Shown one piece after another: positions 18,200-26,109 of a stretch of DNA of 64,000 nt. The notes beneath the pieces were generated by a model. It saw nothing but the letters and a program-made list of their open reading frames with translations. It had not been told where the DNA came from and did no database searches. Source of the stretch: Chloroflexota bacterium (GTDB lineage Bacteria; Chloroflexota; Anaerolineae; Anaerolineales; Villigracilaceae); NCBI GenBank assembly GCA_013112685.1, contig JABFGC010000002.1, positions 2,428,902-2,492,901 of the forward strand, in the 5' to 3' direction. Position 1 is the stretch's first letter. Each line of letters starts with the position of its first letter. Position numbers and translations under genes: made by a program.

Positions 18200-19441
18200 T
18201 CAATCCGCTGTTGCGCCTGCCAGCATCGGCTCGTCGCCGTTGTAAGTCTTCAACTGGGGCCACTTCCAGGCAATCCACAGCGTACCGACGATACATCCAA
18301 TCCCGCCGCTGACGATGGCAAACGGCGCGCCGAACAACTGCGCCACCACACCCGCCTCGATCTCGCCCAGTTGCGGTCCGCCCTGGAAGAAAATCTGGTT
18401 GATGCTGGTCATGCGTCCGCGGATATGGTCGGGGGTCTGCAACTGGCGGATGGTGTTGCGGATGATCGTGCTGACTCCATCTGCCGCGCCGGTGACGGCA
18501 ATCGCAATCCACGCCACGATCAAGGATTTGGTCAGACCAAAGACGACGGTCGCAGCCCCAAAGACGATGACCGAGCCGAGGAAGAGCGTCCCCTGTTTGC
18601 GGAGTTCCTTCACCTGCGAAATGACCACCGCTACCGCCACCGCTCCCACCGCCGAAGCCGCGGAAAGATAGCCGTATTCCACCACACCCACCTTCAGCAC
18701 CTCCCTGGCGATGATTGGCATCAGCGTATTGGCGGAGGCGAAAAAGGTGGCGACGAAATCGAGCATCATCGTCGAAAAGATGATAGGCTTGGAAAGAATG
18801 AAACGAATCCCGTCGCTGATGGCGTCCATGCTGATACCCGCCGATTTTTCGGCGATGGTCTGCGGCACGTTCCCAATCAACGCCAGCGCAAGAAGCACCG
18901 CTGCAAACGAAATGGCATTGAAGTAGTAAACCGCCTCCTGTCCGAACGAGGCAATGACCACGCCGCTCAGGGCGGGTCCCAGCACCGAGCCGGCTTGAAA
19001 AGAGGTGAAAGTCATGCTGAAGGCGTTGGACAGGTCTTTTTTCGGCAAAAGGTTGGGAATCAACGCCTGGCGGGAGGGACCATCGAAGGCAACCACAACT
19101 GCCTGCAGGGCGGTAATGAAGTAAATGTGCCAGATGGTGACCTGCCTAAATTGGGTGAGCAGCCCCAACGTCAGGGCGAGAAGCGCGGCAATGGATTGCG
19201 TGGCGAACATCACCTTGCGCCGGTCCACCGAATCCGCAAGCGCACCGCCGATCAATGAAAAGATGATGACGGGCAGGATACGCGCCATGCCGATGCCGCC
19301 AAGGGCGATTGGGTTGGAATCCAGCTGGTTGACGTGCCAGAACAACGCCCACAATTGCATCTGCGTGCCGGTGATGGAGATGAGTTGCCCGAGCCAGAGA
19401 TAGAAGAATTTTTTGTGTTTGAGCGAAGGCGGGATGTGCAT
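18200..19441 (-). CDS. MFS transporter, DHA3/enterobactin-exporter-like
   Basis: 413-residue inner-membrane major facilitator protein with about 12 hydrophobic segments. The motif-A loop reads GALADSVDRRKVMF between helices 2 and 3, and the N-terminus FFYLWLGQLISITGTQMQLWALFW is characteristic of the EntS-like exporter branch. Probably proton-driven efflux; substrate unknown. Stands alone on the minus strand. Confidence 0.88.
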   Translation of the reverse strand: MHIPPSLKHKKFFYLWLGQLISITGTQMQLWALFWHVNQLDSNPIALGGIGMARILPVIIFSLIGGALADSVDRRKVMFATQSIAALLALTLGLLTQFRQVTIWHIYFITALQAVVVAFDGPSRQALIPNLLPKKDLSNAFSMTFTSFQAGSVLGPALSGVVIASFGQEAVYYFNAISFAAVLLALALIGNVPQTIAEKSAGISMDAISDGIRFILSKPIIFSTMMLDFVATFFASANTLMPIIAREVLKVGVVEYGYLSAASAVGAVAVAVVISQVKELRKQGTLFLGSVIVFGAATVVFGLTKSLIVAWIAIAVTGAADGVSTIIRNTIRQLQTPDHIRGRMTSINQIFFQGGPQLGEIEAGVVAQLFGAPFAIVSGGIGCIVGTLWIAWKWPQLKTYNGDEPMLAGATAD

Positions 19442-19558
19442 TTCAGTGAGTCAGTGATCAGTTATCAGTGATCAGTTATCAGTTGTCAGTTGTCAGTGGT
19501 CAGTGCAGTGAGTCAGTACGACTGATTACTGACCACTGATCACTGATTACTGACTAAG
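19442..19558. repeat. (C)AGTGATCAGTTATCAGT array with inverted copy
   Basis: Repeated 7-10 base words (GTCAGT, GATCAGT, TTATCAGT, GGTCAGT) on one side and the reverse-complement words (ACTGATTACTGACC, ACTGATCACTGATT) on the other, so it can fold into a long hairpin. Same family as 1934-1980. Confidence 0.7.
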
Positions 19559-20381
19559 TTCCCCAGTCGCGGAGGTATAAGAAGTCGTAGCCGATGGTGC
19601 GGTTGCTGATCTTTGCAATCGGCGGGAGCATACGTTTGAACTGGTTGCGTCGGATGCGCGTGATGACGACGTTGACGAATTTTTCGTCGAAGCCCGCTTC
19701 CACCGCCTCCTGCGGACTGTAACGCTGGTCCACCAAAAGGTAGAGGAGTTTGTCCACTTCCTCGTAGGTGAAGCCCAGTTCGCCTTCGTCGGTTTGACCC
19801 TGCCACAAATCGGCGGAGGGGGGCTTGTCAATGATGGGCGCGGGAATGTTCATGGCGCGCGAAAGTTGACGCACTTGCGTTTTATAAAGGTCGCCGATTG
19901 GGTTGATCGCGCTGGCAGAGTCGCCGTGCAGCGTGCTGTAGCCGAGCAGGATCTCGGTCTTGTTGCTGGTTCCGATGGGCAGCGCTTTGAAGACTTCCGA
20001 CTGGTCGTAAAGAACGATCATCCGCGCCCGCGCCATGATATTGCCCTTGCGGACTTTGGAGATTTCAGGATCGAGTTTGAACAACGGCTCGACCATTCCA
20101 GTGATTTCGATGGTCTTGCTTTGGATGCCGTACTGGTCAATCAGCAGTTGGGCGTGTTCGAGCGAGTCGGGCGATGAGGCGCGGTACGGCAGGCGCAGGG
20201 CAATGACGTTTTCCGCGCCGAGGGCTTTCACTGCCAGCGCGCAGGAGAGCGCCGAATCCAACCCGCCCGAGAGGTTGACGATGGCGCGTGACATGCCCAC
20301 GCGCGCGATCTCGGATTTGATGAAACCGGTAAGGATGTCGCGCGCGAGGTCGGTGTTGATGGAGAGGTTGATGTTATTCAT
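19554..20381 (-). CDS. nadE: NAD+ synthase (ammonia-type domain)
   Basis: 275-residue NAD synthetase that adenylates nicotinate adenine dinucleotide and amidates it to NAD+. The PP-loop motif NLSGGLDSALSCALA is at about residues 37-51, with TSNKTEILLGYSTLHGDSASAINPIGDLYKT and the KPPSADLW loop also conserved. It lacks the N-terminal glutaminase domain, but a stand-alone nitrilase-superfamily gene lies 1.2 kb upstream on the same strand and could supply ammonia. Its start overlaps the end of a HEPN fragment. Confidence 0.95.
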   Translation of the reverse strand: MNNINLSINTDLARDILTGFIKSEIARVGMSRAIVNLSGGLDSALSCALAVKALGAENVIALRLPYRASSPDSLEHAQLLIDQYGIQSKTIEITGMVEPLFKLDPEISKVRKGNIMARARMIVLYDQSEVFKALPIGTSNKTEILLGYSTLHGDSASAINPIGDLYKTQVRQLSRAMNIPAPIIDKPPSADLWQGQTDEGELGFTYEEVDKLLYLLVDQRYSPQEAVEAGFDEKFVNVVITRIRRNQFKRMLPPIAKISNRTIGYDFLYLRDWGT

Positions 20382-20517
20382 TGATGCCGATTTTCATGCG
20401 GATGGCGTCATAATTTATCCTGTCGCGGGCGCGCATCTCCCTTTGTGCAACAAGAAAATCTCCTTCCGCTTTAGCAATCCACTCAGCGAGCAGGTCGTTC
20501 ATAAAGTACTCTGCCAT
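20374..20517 (-). pseudogene. truncated HEPN-domain protein
   Basis: 47-residue frame MAEYFMNDLLAEWIAKAEGD and onward, matching the N-terminal helix of HEPN proteins (W..KAE.DF..A). It stops after the NYDAI segment, just where FHAQQ and the rest of the domain should follow, and its TAA overlaps the nadE start. It overlaps the MNT gene by 35 bp, as in typical MNT-HEPN operons. I infer that the original HEPN toxin lost its C-terminal two-thirds, including the RX4-6H active site. Confidence 0.65.
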
Positions 20518-20890
20518 TCTGTACGATTTCTTTCAGAAAGGAATCTCCAAGACCAATCCTCTGTTTCAATGTCTTGGGAGTCCTAACCAAAAGATCCAGT
20601 CCGAAATGGTAATCAATGTTTGTAAGTATCTGAATCTCCTGTTGGATTTCCCTGAGATCGGTATCCATGACAACCAACAGATCCACGTCGCTGACCTGGG
20701 TCGGTTTTCCATACGCGTACGAGCCAAAAAGAATGATCTTTATTGGCTTGAATTTTTCCACAATCTGCTTGACCACATCGTCAATCGCCGCCTGCGGGAT
20801 ATGGTCGCGTTTGTTGATGGGCAAAACGAGTGTATTTCTCGCGTTTGAAGCTGTCATTACAAAATCGGCCTCGTTGGGATCAATCCTCAT
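20483..20890 (-). CDS. MNT-type nucleotidyltransferase (MNT/HEPN antitoxin)
   Basis: 135-residue minimal nucleotidyltransferase. The motif ILFGSYAYGKPTQVSDVDLLVV (GSxxxG...SDxDL) is intact, so metal binding and AMP transfer are plausible. MNT antitoxins adenylylate their HEPN toxin; here the HEPN partner is truncated. It follows a vapBC module with a 4-bp overlap. Confidence 0.85.
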   Translation of the reverse strand: MRIDPNEADFVMTASNARNTLVLPINKRDHIPQAAIDDVVKQIVEKFKPIKIILFGSYAYGKPTQVSDVDLLVVMDTDLREIQQEIQILTNIDYHFGLDLLVRTPKTLKQRIGLGDSFLKEIVQNGRVLYERPAR

Positions 20891-21289
20891 TTGTACGGTA
20901 AAGCCTCTAATTGAAGTTCATCCTTCAACTGTTCGTATTCAGGATCTTTATGAACCAAAATCGCTCCATGTTGCACGGCAATCGAGGCAATAACAGCATC
21001 GGCAAAGGATAATGTATTTTGGGATTTTATTTTTGCCGCTCGAAGAGTAACTACTTCATTCATTTCCCAAACGACTTCGGCAGTGGAGTGCCGCAACATC
21101 GCAAACCGGATTTCCGCTTCCTCCTCTCCTTTTTCATACAGCGTCATGTAATAAACTTCCATCAGGGACCGCCCAAGGCAAAACGACGCTCTCGTGGGAA
21201 AATATTTGTTTTACCCGATCTGCTCCAGCTTCGTCCTCGATCAAAGTAAGCACAGCGGACGTATCAAGAAGATATTTTTCTGCGCTCAT
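20887..21289 (-). CDS. vapC: PIN-domain toxin VapC (probable 1-bp indel)
   Basis: About 133 residues when one base of the GGG run at 21165-21167 is removed. The N-terminal part reads MSAEKYLLDTSAVLTLIEDE (first PIN Asp), the middle EVYYMTLYEKGEEEAE (Glu), and the C-terminal part SFADAVIASIAVQHGAILVHKD (Asp residues). VapC toxins are single-strand ribonucleases. Start ATG at 21289 overlaps vapB by 26 bp. Confidence 0.8.
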
Positions 21290-21509
21290 CGTCGCGGTCT
21301 TTCCTTCGCTCTTCGAGGAGTTTGGTCAGAAGTTTTTCGCCTTTACCGCGTCCATGTAAGGCAGAAATAGGGTCTTTTGGAATTGGGATCAACTTGATTG
21401 TTTTTCCGTCATCCAGCCAAATGAACCGATCCCCCTCTTTAAATTTATGGCGCTTTCGTATTTCAGCAGGCAGGACAATTTGTCCACGCCGTGTAAGTGT
21501 TGTTTGCAT
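21264..21509 (-). CDS. vapB: AbrB/MazE-type antitoxin (VapB)
   Basis: 81-residue antitoxin with the swapped-hairpin DNA-binding domain TLTRRGQIVLPAEIRKRHKFKEGDRFIW at the N-terminus and a charged, disordered C-terminal tail for toxin binding. Start at 21509 follows AGAGG. Overlaps vapC, so the pair is coupled and likely autoregulated. Confidence 0.85.
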   Translation of the reverse strand: MQTTLTRRGQIVLPAEIRKRHKFKEGDRFIWLDDGKTIKLIPIPKDPISALHGRGKGEKLLTKLLEERRKDRDDERRKISS

Positions 21510-21562
21510 TTGAACCTCTGTCCGGATTATACAAGGCATTTTTCAGTTTTACAAGTCAATTT

Positions 21563-22411
21563 TTATTTTTGCAATATCCTTTGCAATTCCGACATGACCA
21601 GGTTCGTCCGCTCGTCGCGCAGGAGCGGCAGGCGGGCGCGGGTGCGGCGCAGTTGATTCAAGTCCAGTTGGGCGTAGGTGATGGCTTCTTCGTTGTAGGG
21701 ACCGTGAGCCAGTTCCTCGCCGTTCGGATCAAAAACCGTCGCCCCACCCCAGAAGTGAAGTCCGTCTTCGTAGCCGACGCGGTTGGCGTGCGCCACAAAC
21801 GACGTGAACATGCTGGCATACGCCTTGTTGACCCGCTCCACCCAGCGCGCAGATTCGAGTTTCTCCTTGTCGTTCAGTCCGCGGCCGGGGGAGGCGGAGG
21901 AGAAGAGCATGATGTCCGCGCCGTCGAGCCACAACAAGTACGGAGGCGAGGCGTGCCAGAAGTCTTCGCAGATCAACATGCCGAGGCGCCCGAAGCGGGT
22001 ATCGAAGGCGCGGATCGAGTCGCCCCAGGAGAAGAAGCGTCCTTCGTCGAACAATCCATAAGTAGGAAGATAAACTTTATGGTGAACGTGAATCAATTTT
22101 CCGCCCGAAAGATACGCGGAAGCGATGAAAAAACGATGGCGGGAATCCTCATCTACAAAACCGACGACCAGGTCCAGGTCACGGGAAGCGGCGAGGAGCG
22201 GCTTGAAGATGAGATCATCTTCCGTCGGCTTGTGCGCAACGGAGGCGACCAAATCCTGCAAGACATAGCCGGTTAATGAAAGTTCTGGAAAGACCAGTAA
22301 GTCCGCTTTTTCCGCCCTGGCTTGTTTGATGTAATCGAGATGTTTGGCGAGGTTGGCTTCCACATCGCCGAGTTTGGTGGAGATTTGGGCGAGCGCAAGG
22401 TTGAGTTTCAT
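21563..22411 (-). CDS. nitrilase-superfamily amidohydrolase, possible NadE glutaminase partner
   Basis: 282-residue carbon-nitrogen hydrolase with the full catalytic triad: Glu43 in VFPELSLTGY, Lys112 in HHKVYLPTYG and Cys148 in LICEDFWH. The GLFDEGRFF segment is typical of the glutaminase domain of glutamine-dependent NAD synthetase. It lies on the same strand as nadE, separated only by toxin-antitoxin genes, so it may be the separated glutaminase. Start 22411 gives the standard N-terminus KLNLALAQI. Confidence 0.85.
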   Translation of the reverse strand: MKLNLALAQISTKLGDVEANLAKHLDYIKQARAEKADLLVFPELSLTGYVLQDLVASVAHKPTEDDLIFKPLLAASRDLDLVVGFVDEDSRHRFFIASAYLSGGKLIHVHHKVYLPTYGLFDEGRFFSWGDSIRAFDTRFGRLGMLICEDFWHASPPYLLWLDGADIMLFSSASPGRGLNDKEKLESARWVERVNKAYASMFTSFVAHANRVGYEDGLHFWGGATVFDPNGEELAHGPYNEEAITYAQLDLNQLRRTRARLPLLRDERTNLVMSELQRILQK

Positions 22412-22440
22412 CGCCGCGAATCTTACCACTAAACAAAAAA

Positions 22441-22474
22441 AGACCTGTCAGGTTTTTGAAAACCTGACAGGTCT
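22441..22474. repeat. AGACCTGTCAGGTTTT hairpin
   Basis: Perfect 16-bp stem (22441-22456 with 22459-22474) and 2-nt loop. Member of the AGACC...GGTCT palindrome family also at 23091 and 51943. Confidence 0.8.
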
Positions 22475-22484
22475 GTCCGCGCGG

Positions 22485-23066
22485 TTAACTTTGCTCCGCC
22501 TTGCCGAACAAGCCTTGTTTATCGAAGTACGGTTTCAGGATCAGGTAGCCGCCCAGCACGATCAGGAAGACCGCGCCCCCGATGCCTCCCACGCCGGCGA
22601 GTTCGAGCACGCCGCCGATGACCGAGACGATGCCGAGGAAGGTGGTGAAGCCGCTCATGCGGATCTTGTTCAGGTAGCGGGCGGCGTTCAACCCCAGCAT
22701 GATCAGACCGACGCCGATGGACCACCACCCGCCTTTGACGATGGTCTCCGGCACGAACATGAAGCCGCCGAGCATGATGAGGAAGCAGCCCCATGCGGCA
22801 GTTTCCATGTTCTTGTTCAATGCCGCTTTTTGGGGGTCTATAGTGGGTTGAAGTTTCGTTTCTTCCGTCATTTTTTCTTCTCCTTTATTTGAAGTTGAAA
22901 ACAGGATGATGCCGATGACTGCCAGCACGATGGGTGGAATCCATGGCATGTTTTTATCGCCAACCTGGAACATCAGGTTTTCGGGCGAAAGGGTCAGGTT
23001 TGCAATTGCCAGTCCGCCCGCGGCGACCAGACAGATGATGCCCCAGATGAGATTCGATTTGTTCAT
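22485..23066 (-). CDS. membrane protein of unknown function
   Basis: 193-residue protein with about six hydrophobic segments (two before residue 60, four after 85). No recognised family. An internal ATG (MTEETKLQPT, codon 67) also has a good GGAGAAG site upstream, so two proteins or a fusion of two small membrane genes are possible. Start 23066 follows AAGGAGA. It lies downstream of the first Lnt-like gene on the same strand. Confidence 0.6.
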   Translation of the reverse strand: MNKSNLIWGIICLVAAGGLAIANLTLSPENLMFQVGDKNMPWIPPIVLAVIGIILFSTSNKGEEKMTEETKLQPTIDPQKAALNKNMETAAWGCFLIMLGGFMFVPETIVKGGWWSIGVGLIMLGLNAARYLNKIRMSGFTTFLGIVSVIGGVLELAGVGGIGGAVFLIVLGGYLILKPYFDKQGLFGKAEQS

Positions 23067-23090
23067 TTTCTTTCTCCTTTTGATTCTTGG

Positions 23091-23123
23091 AGACCTGACA
23101 GGTCTGCCAGACCTGTCAGGTCT
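23091..23123. repeat. double palindrome AGACCTGACAGGTCT-GCC-AGACCTGTCAGGTCT
   Basis: Two 15-bp arms (23091-23105, 23109-23123), each self-complementary and complementary to the other. Same dispersed family as 22441 and 51943. Confidence 0.8.
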
Positions 23124-23134
23124 TTGATAACAAA

Positions 23135-24665
23135 TTAACTCTGCACTGCCTTCTTCATCCGCTTCTCCACCACCGACGGATAGAACATGAAGAAGACGTA
23201 ACCCGCCAGCGCAGCCCAACCCAGAATGTCGCCCAGGGGAAGTGTAGGGTGTAGGGACCAGAGCCGAGGGTCACATCGCCGACCAAAGTCACGCGCGAAC
23301 CGTTGATGTCCGTATCCAGCGCCACGAGACTGCCATCCGGATTCATGATCCCTGAAACGGTCGCCACTCCGCTGATCACGACAGCCGTGCGGTTCTCGAC
23401 CGCGCGGAACAGGGCATTGGTCCAGGCTTGTTCGCCGAACCCGCCGAACTCACGATACGGCGCGGCGATGATCTGCGCGCCGTTGGCAGTTAACTTGCGG
23501 GCAATGTCGGTGTAGTTGGCATCGTGACAGATCAAGCCTGCAAGTTTTCCAAGCGGCGTATCGTACACAGGGAACACGCCAGCCGATGGCGTATTCGGCT
23601 CACCGATCAGCCAGGTATGGTTCTTGCCATACACCTGCGAGAACTCGCCTTCGGGTGAGAGCATCACCGACTCGTTGCGCCAGGGCTGTCCTTCAATCCC
23701 AACAGAATAGGTGATGAAGAGGTACGCGCTCGTCTCTTTTGCCAGCGCGCGGAACTGCTCGGTGTATTCCACCTGCGGATCGAAGTTGAACATCATTTCG
23801 GGGGAGTAGATGACCTGTGCGCCCTGCGCCGCGGCATCACGCGCCTGTTCAGCGAACGCATCGAAGCGACCTGTGAGGTGTTGACCGTATCCTGATGCGC
23901 GGGCAGCGGGAAATTGGGGCGCACGCTCGCCACCCGGACCTTGGGCATGTCCGGCATCGAATTCAGGAGTACCGGGCTGACGCCGATCCACGCGACGAGA
24001 GCAACGCCTGTTCCCACCAGCCAGCGCCGCGTCGAGCCAACCTCCACCGGGACAACGTCAGTGGCAGTCCACTTGCGGTCGAGCCATGCCATCGTTCCCT
24101 GCGCCAGCGCGTAGTTGACCAAAATGATGACCAGGTTCAATCCATACACGCTGAAGATCGAAACCGGCTGGATCAACCATGGTTGAGTCGCCTGGGTATA
24201 ACCGATGAACCCGGTGGTCGCAATGATTGGGATGAACGTGGCGCGGATCATCTCGAAGCCCACCCAGTTGATCGCACCCTGAACCATGAACCAGCGATAT
24301 TTTGTCAGATCGTGGAATGCGCGGTCTCTCGCCAGGAAGAAGTTCAGAATGGCGATCCAGATCCCCAGATACTGGAAGACCGGTCCATAGCCGGCGCCAA
24401 ACAACCGCGCCAGGAATGGTCCCAGCCAGACTGCGGCGAAAATGACTTGCGCCAGGCTGGACCATTTGGCAGGTAATAACCTATACTCCGCCAGCAGGAC
24501 AGGGACGATCCCAAACCAAGCCAGGGGCCAGAGTCCGTAGGGCGGGAAAGCCAGCAGCACCATCACGCCGCTGAGCGCAGAGAGGATGATGCCCAGCGCG
24601 AAGCGCAATGCAACCGCCTGCCCAACAATCTTCGCCTGAGGTTGAACATGAGAAACTGTGGTCAT
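23135..24665 (-). CDS. apolipoprotein N-acyltransferase-like protein 1 (two frame breaks)
   Basis: About 510 residues once one base is restored near 23875 and another near 23235. The N-terminal half has about seven membrane helices (starting FALGIILSALSGVMVLLAF), and the C-terminal nitrilase domain shows IYSPEMMFNFD (Glu), YGKNHTWLIG (Lys) and GLICHDANY (Cys). This architecture is that of Lnt, which N-acylates lipoproteins in the membrane, but similarity to canonical Lnt is limited. A second paralogue lies at 26110-27606. Ends in the frame ...EKRMKKAVQS at 23135. Confidence 0.7.
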
Positions 24666-24844
24666 TTCATTCTCCTTTCATAGGAAATAACCTTTGGATA
24701 TGTACATTCCCACTTTACTTTGCTCAACCACTTTCCCGCATCTGCCAAACGGTAGATTTGGGGTTTATTTTGGGAATCAAAACGGATGACGGCCGAGCGA
24801 CCATCATCCGTGACCGGTTGAAGGGGATTTCATGACATCTGCGT

Positions 24845-25897
24845 CTATTTGCGCCCCTGCTCCACGATCTCGCGGATGGCGTCAATCACCAGTTCGGGTT
24901 GATACCAATGGATTTCGTGTCCGCTTTTTTCAGCCACGATCAACTTCCCTCGCGTGGATAGGTGAACCAGGAGATTTTGATTTTCATCGTGAACCCTGAC
25001 AACCTCTGCGAGTACTTCCGGACCCCCCAGCGAAGTTACCGCCGCTTCAGGAACAGCGTCATACAACGCACCCGCCGAGAGGACGATCAGGGGCATATCA
25101 CCCAGGCTGGCAGGTTCGCCAGGTTGACCTGACGAGTCAAAAACAACGTTTTCATTCATCATGGATTTACAGTAGGTAGTGCGATATATGGTTGACATCA
25201 CCGCGTCACCTATCTCCGACGTGAGCAAGGTTTCAGGGATGATAGCATCCCAAAGCCGTGTTGCGCGCACCAAGCCGAACGACGAGAGAGCCTGGCAGAC
25301 TTTCATCATGGCGTTTTGGCTCTTGCGGCTTTCCAGAAATTTTGGCGGATAACGAAGCATGTCGGTTTCATGTGAAGAGTCCACGAACACCATGCCAAGC
25401 ACCTCGGATGGATATTGCTTTTCAAACACACGAATGTATTCACCGCCAGCGGAATGTCCAACCAAAATGAAGGGACCCGACACACCTGCCGTTTCGAGCA
25501 ACTGATGAAGAGTCGTCGCCACCTGCTCCCTCGTGAGAGGACTTGAGGCAGGTTCACTCCAGCCATAGCCGGGACGATCATACGAACAGATGCGAGTGAA
25601 TCGCGCCGCTTCCTTCTGCACGAAATACCAGCCAAGCGCAGGATTGCCCGCGCCTGCCTCAAGAATCACGGTTGGGCTTCCCTCGCCGGTGCAATAGAGA
25701 TGCAGGCGATACTCCCCCACATCATACAGTTCACCGGGCGGTGGATACTTTTTCGCGTCGCTGGCGCTGGCAGCCGATTGGTAGAGCGCGCCCGCGATCA
25801 TCAAGACCACAAGGACGATCAGCAATCCAATCAAGCCGCGTCCCAGACAGCCGAGGCAACCGCGTCGTTTGCCGGTGGATTTATTTTCCGTGTTCAT
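24845..25897 (-). CDS. membrane-anchored alpha/beta hydrolase
   Basis: 350-residue protein with one N-terminal helix (LIGLLIVLVVLMIAGALY) after a basic, Cys-containing cytosolic tip, so the catalytic domain faces outward. The nucleophile elbow is VGHSAGG (Ser), the oxyanion region is EAGAGNP, and the late His is in EKSGHEIHW. Start ATG 25897 has GGAG at good spacing. Overlaps the preceding 75-residue gene. Esterase or lactonase activity is plausible; substrate unknown. Confidence 0.8.
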   Translation of the reverse strand: MNTENKSTGKRRGCLGCLGRGLIGLLIVLVVLMIAGALYQSAASASDAKKYPPPGELYDVGEYRLHLYCTGEGSPTVILEAGAGNPALGWYFVQKEAARFTRICSYDRPGYGWSEPASSPLTREQVATTLHQLLETAGVSGPFILVGHSAGGEYIRVFEKQYPSEVLGMVFVDSSHETDMLRYPPKFLESRKSQNAMMKVCQALSSFGLVRATRLWDAIIPETLLTSEIGDAVMSTIYRTTYCKSMMNENVVFDSSGQPGEPASLGDMPLIVLSAGALYDAVPEAAVTSLGGPEVLAEVVRVHDENQNLLVHLSTRGKLIVAEKSGHEIHWYQPELVIDAIREIVEQGRK

Positions 25898-26108
25898 GTG
25901 CATTCTCCTCGATCTCTTCACTGCTAACCGAAGTGAGTTGCAAACCCAGATCGCGCAATCGGGATAGGATTCCGTACAGGGCGGACGAATCAGCCACACG
26001 TCCAGAAAGAAGCGTGTCATCGCCGGAAAGGCTGACGGTCAAGCCGCCGAACCATCCCGACCATCGCTCGTTGACTTGTCCCTTGAAGCGGATCTCAACC
26101 TGCAACAT
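25881..26108 (-). CDS. small conserved-looking protein, unknown function
   Basis: 75 residues, starting right after the stop of the Lnt-like gene (TAATATG) and overlapping the hydrolase start, so clearly within an operon. The sequence alternates polar and hydrophobic residues (VEIRFKGQVNERWSGWFGG, then ILSRLRDLGLQLTSVS) like a small alpha/beta domain, similar in style to the ligand-binding or ferredoxin-like helper proteins found beside LAL regulators. No family named. Confidence 0.6.
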   Translation of the reverse strand: MLQVEIRFKGQVNERWSGWFGGLTVSLSGDDTLLSGRVADSSALYGILSRLRDLGLQLTSVSSEEIEENAHEHGK

Positions 26109-26109
26109 A

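Noticed and set aside
18371..19258. Plus-strand frame (295 codons) over the MFS gene
   Set aside because: Shadow of the exporter gene; residues rich in Arg, Gly, His and no recognisable domain.
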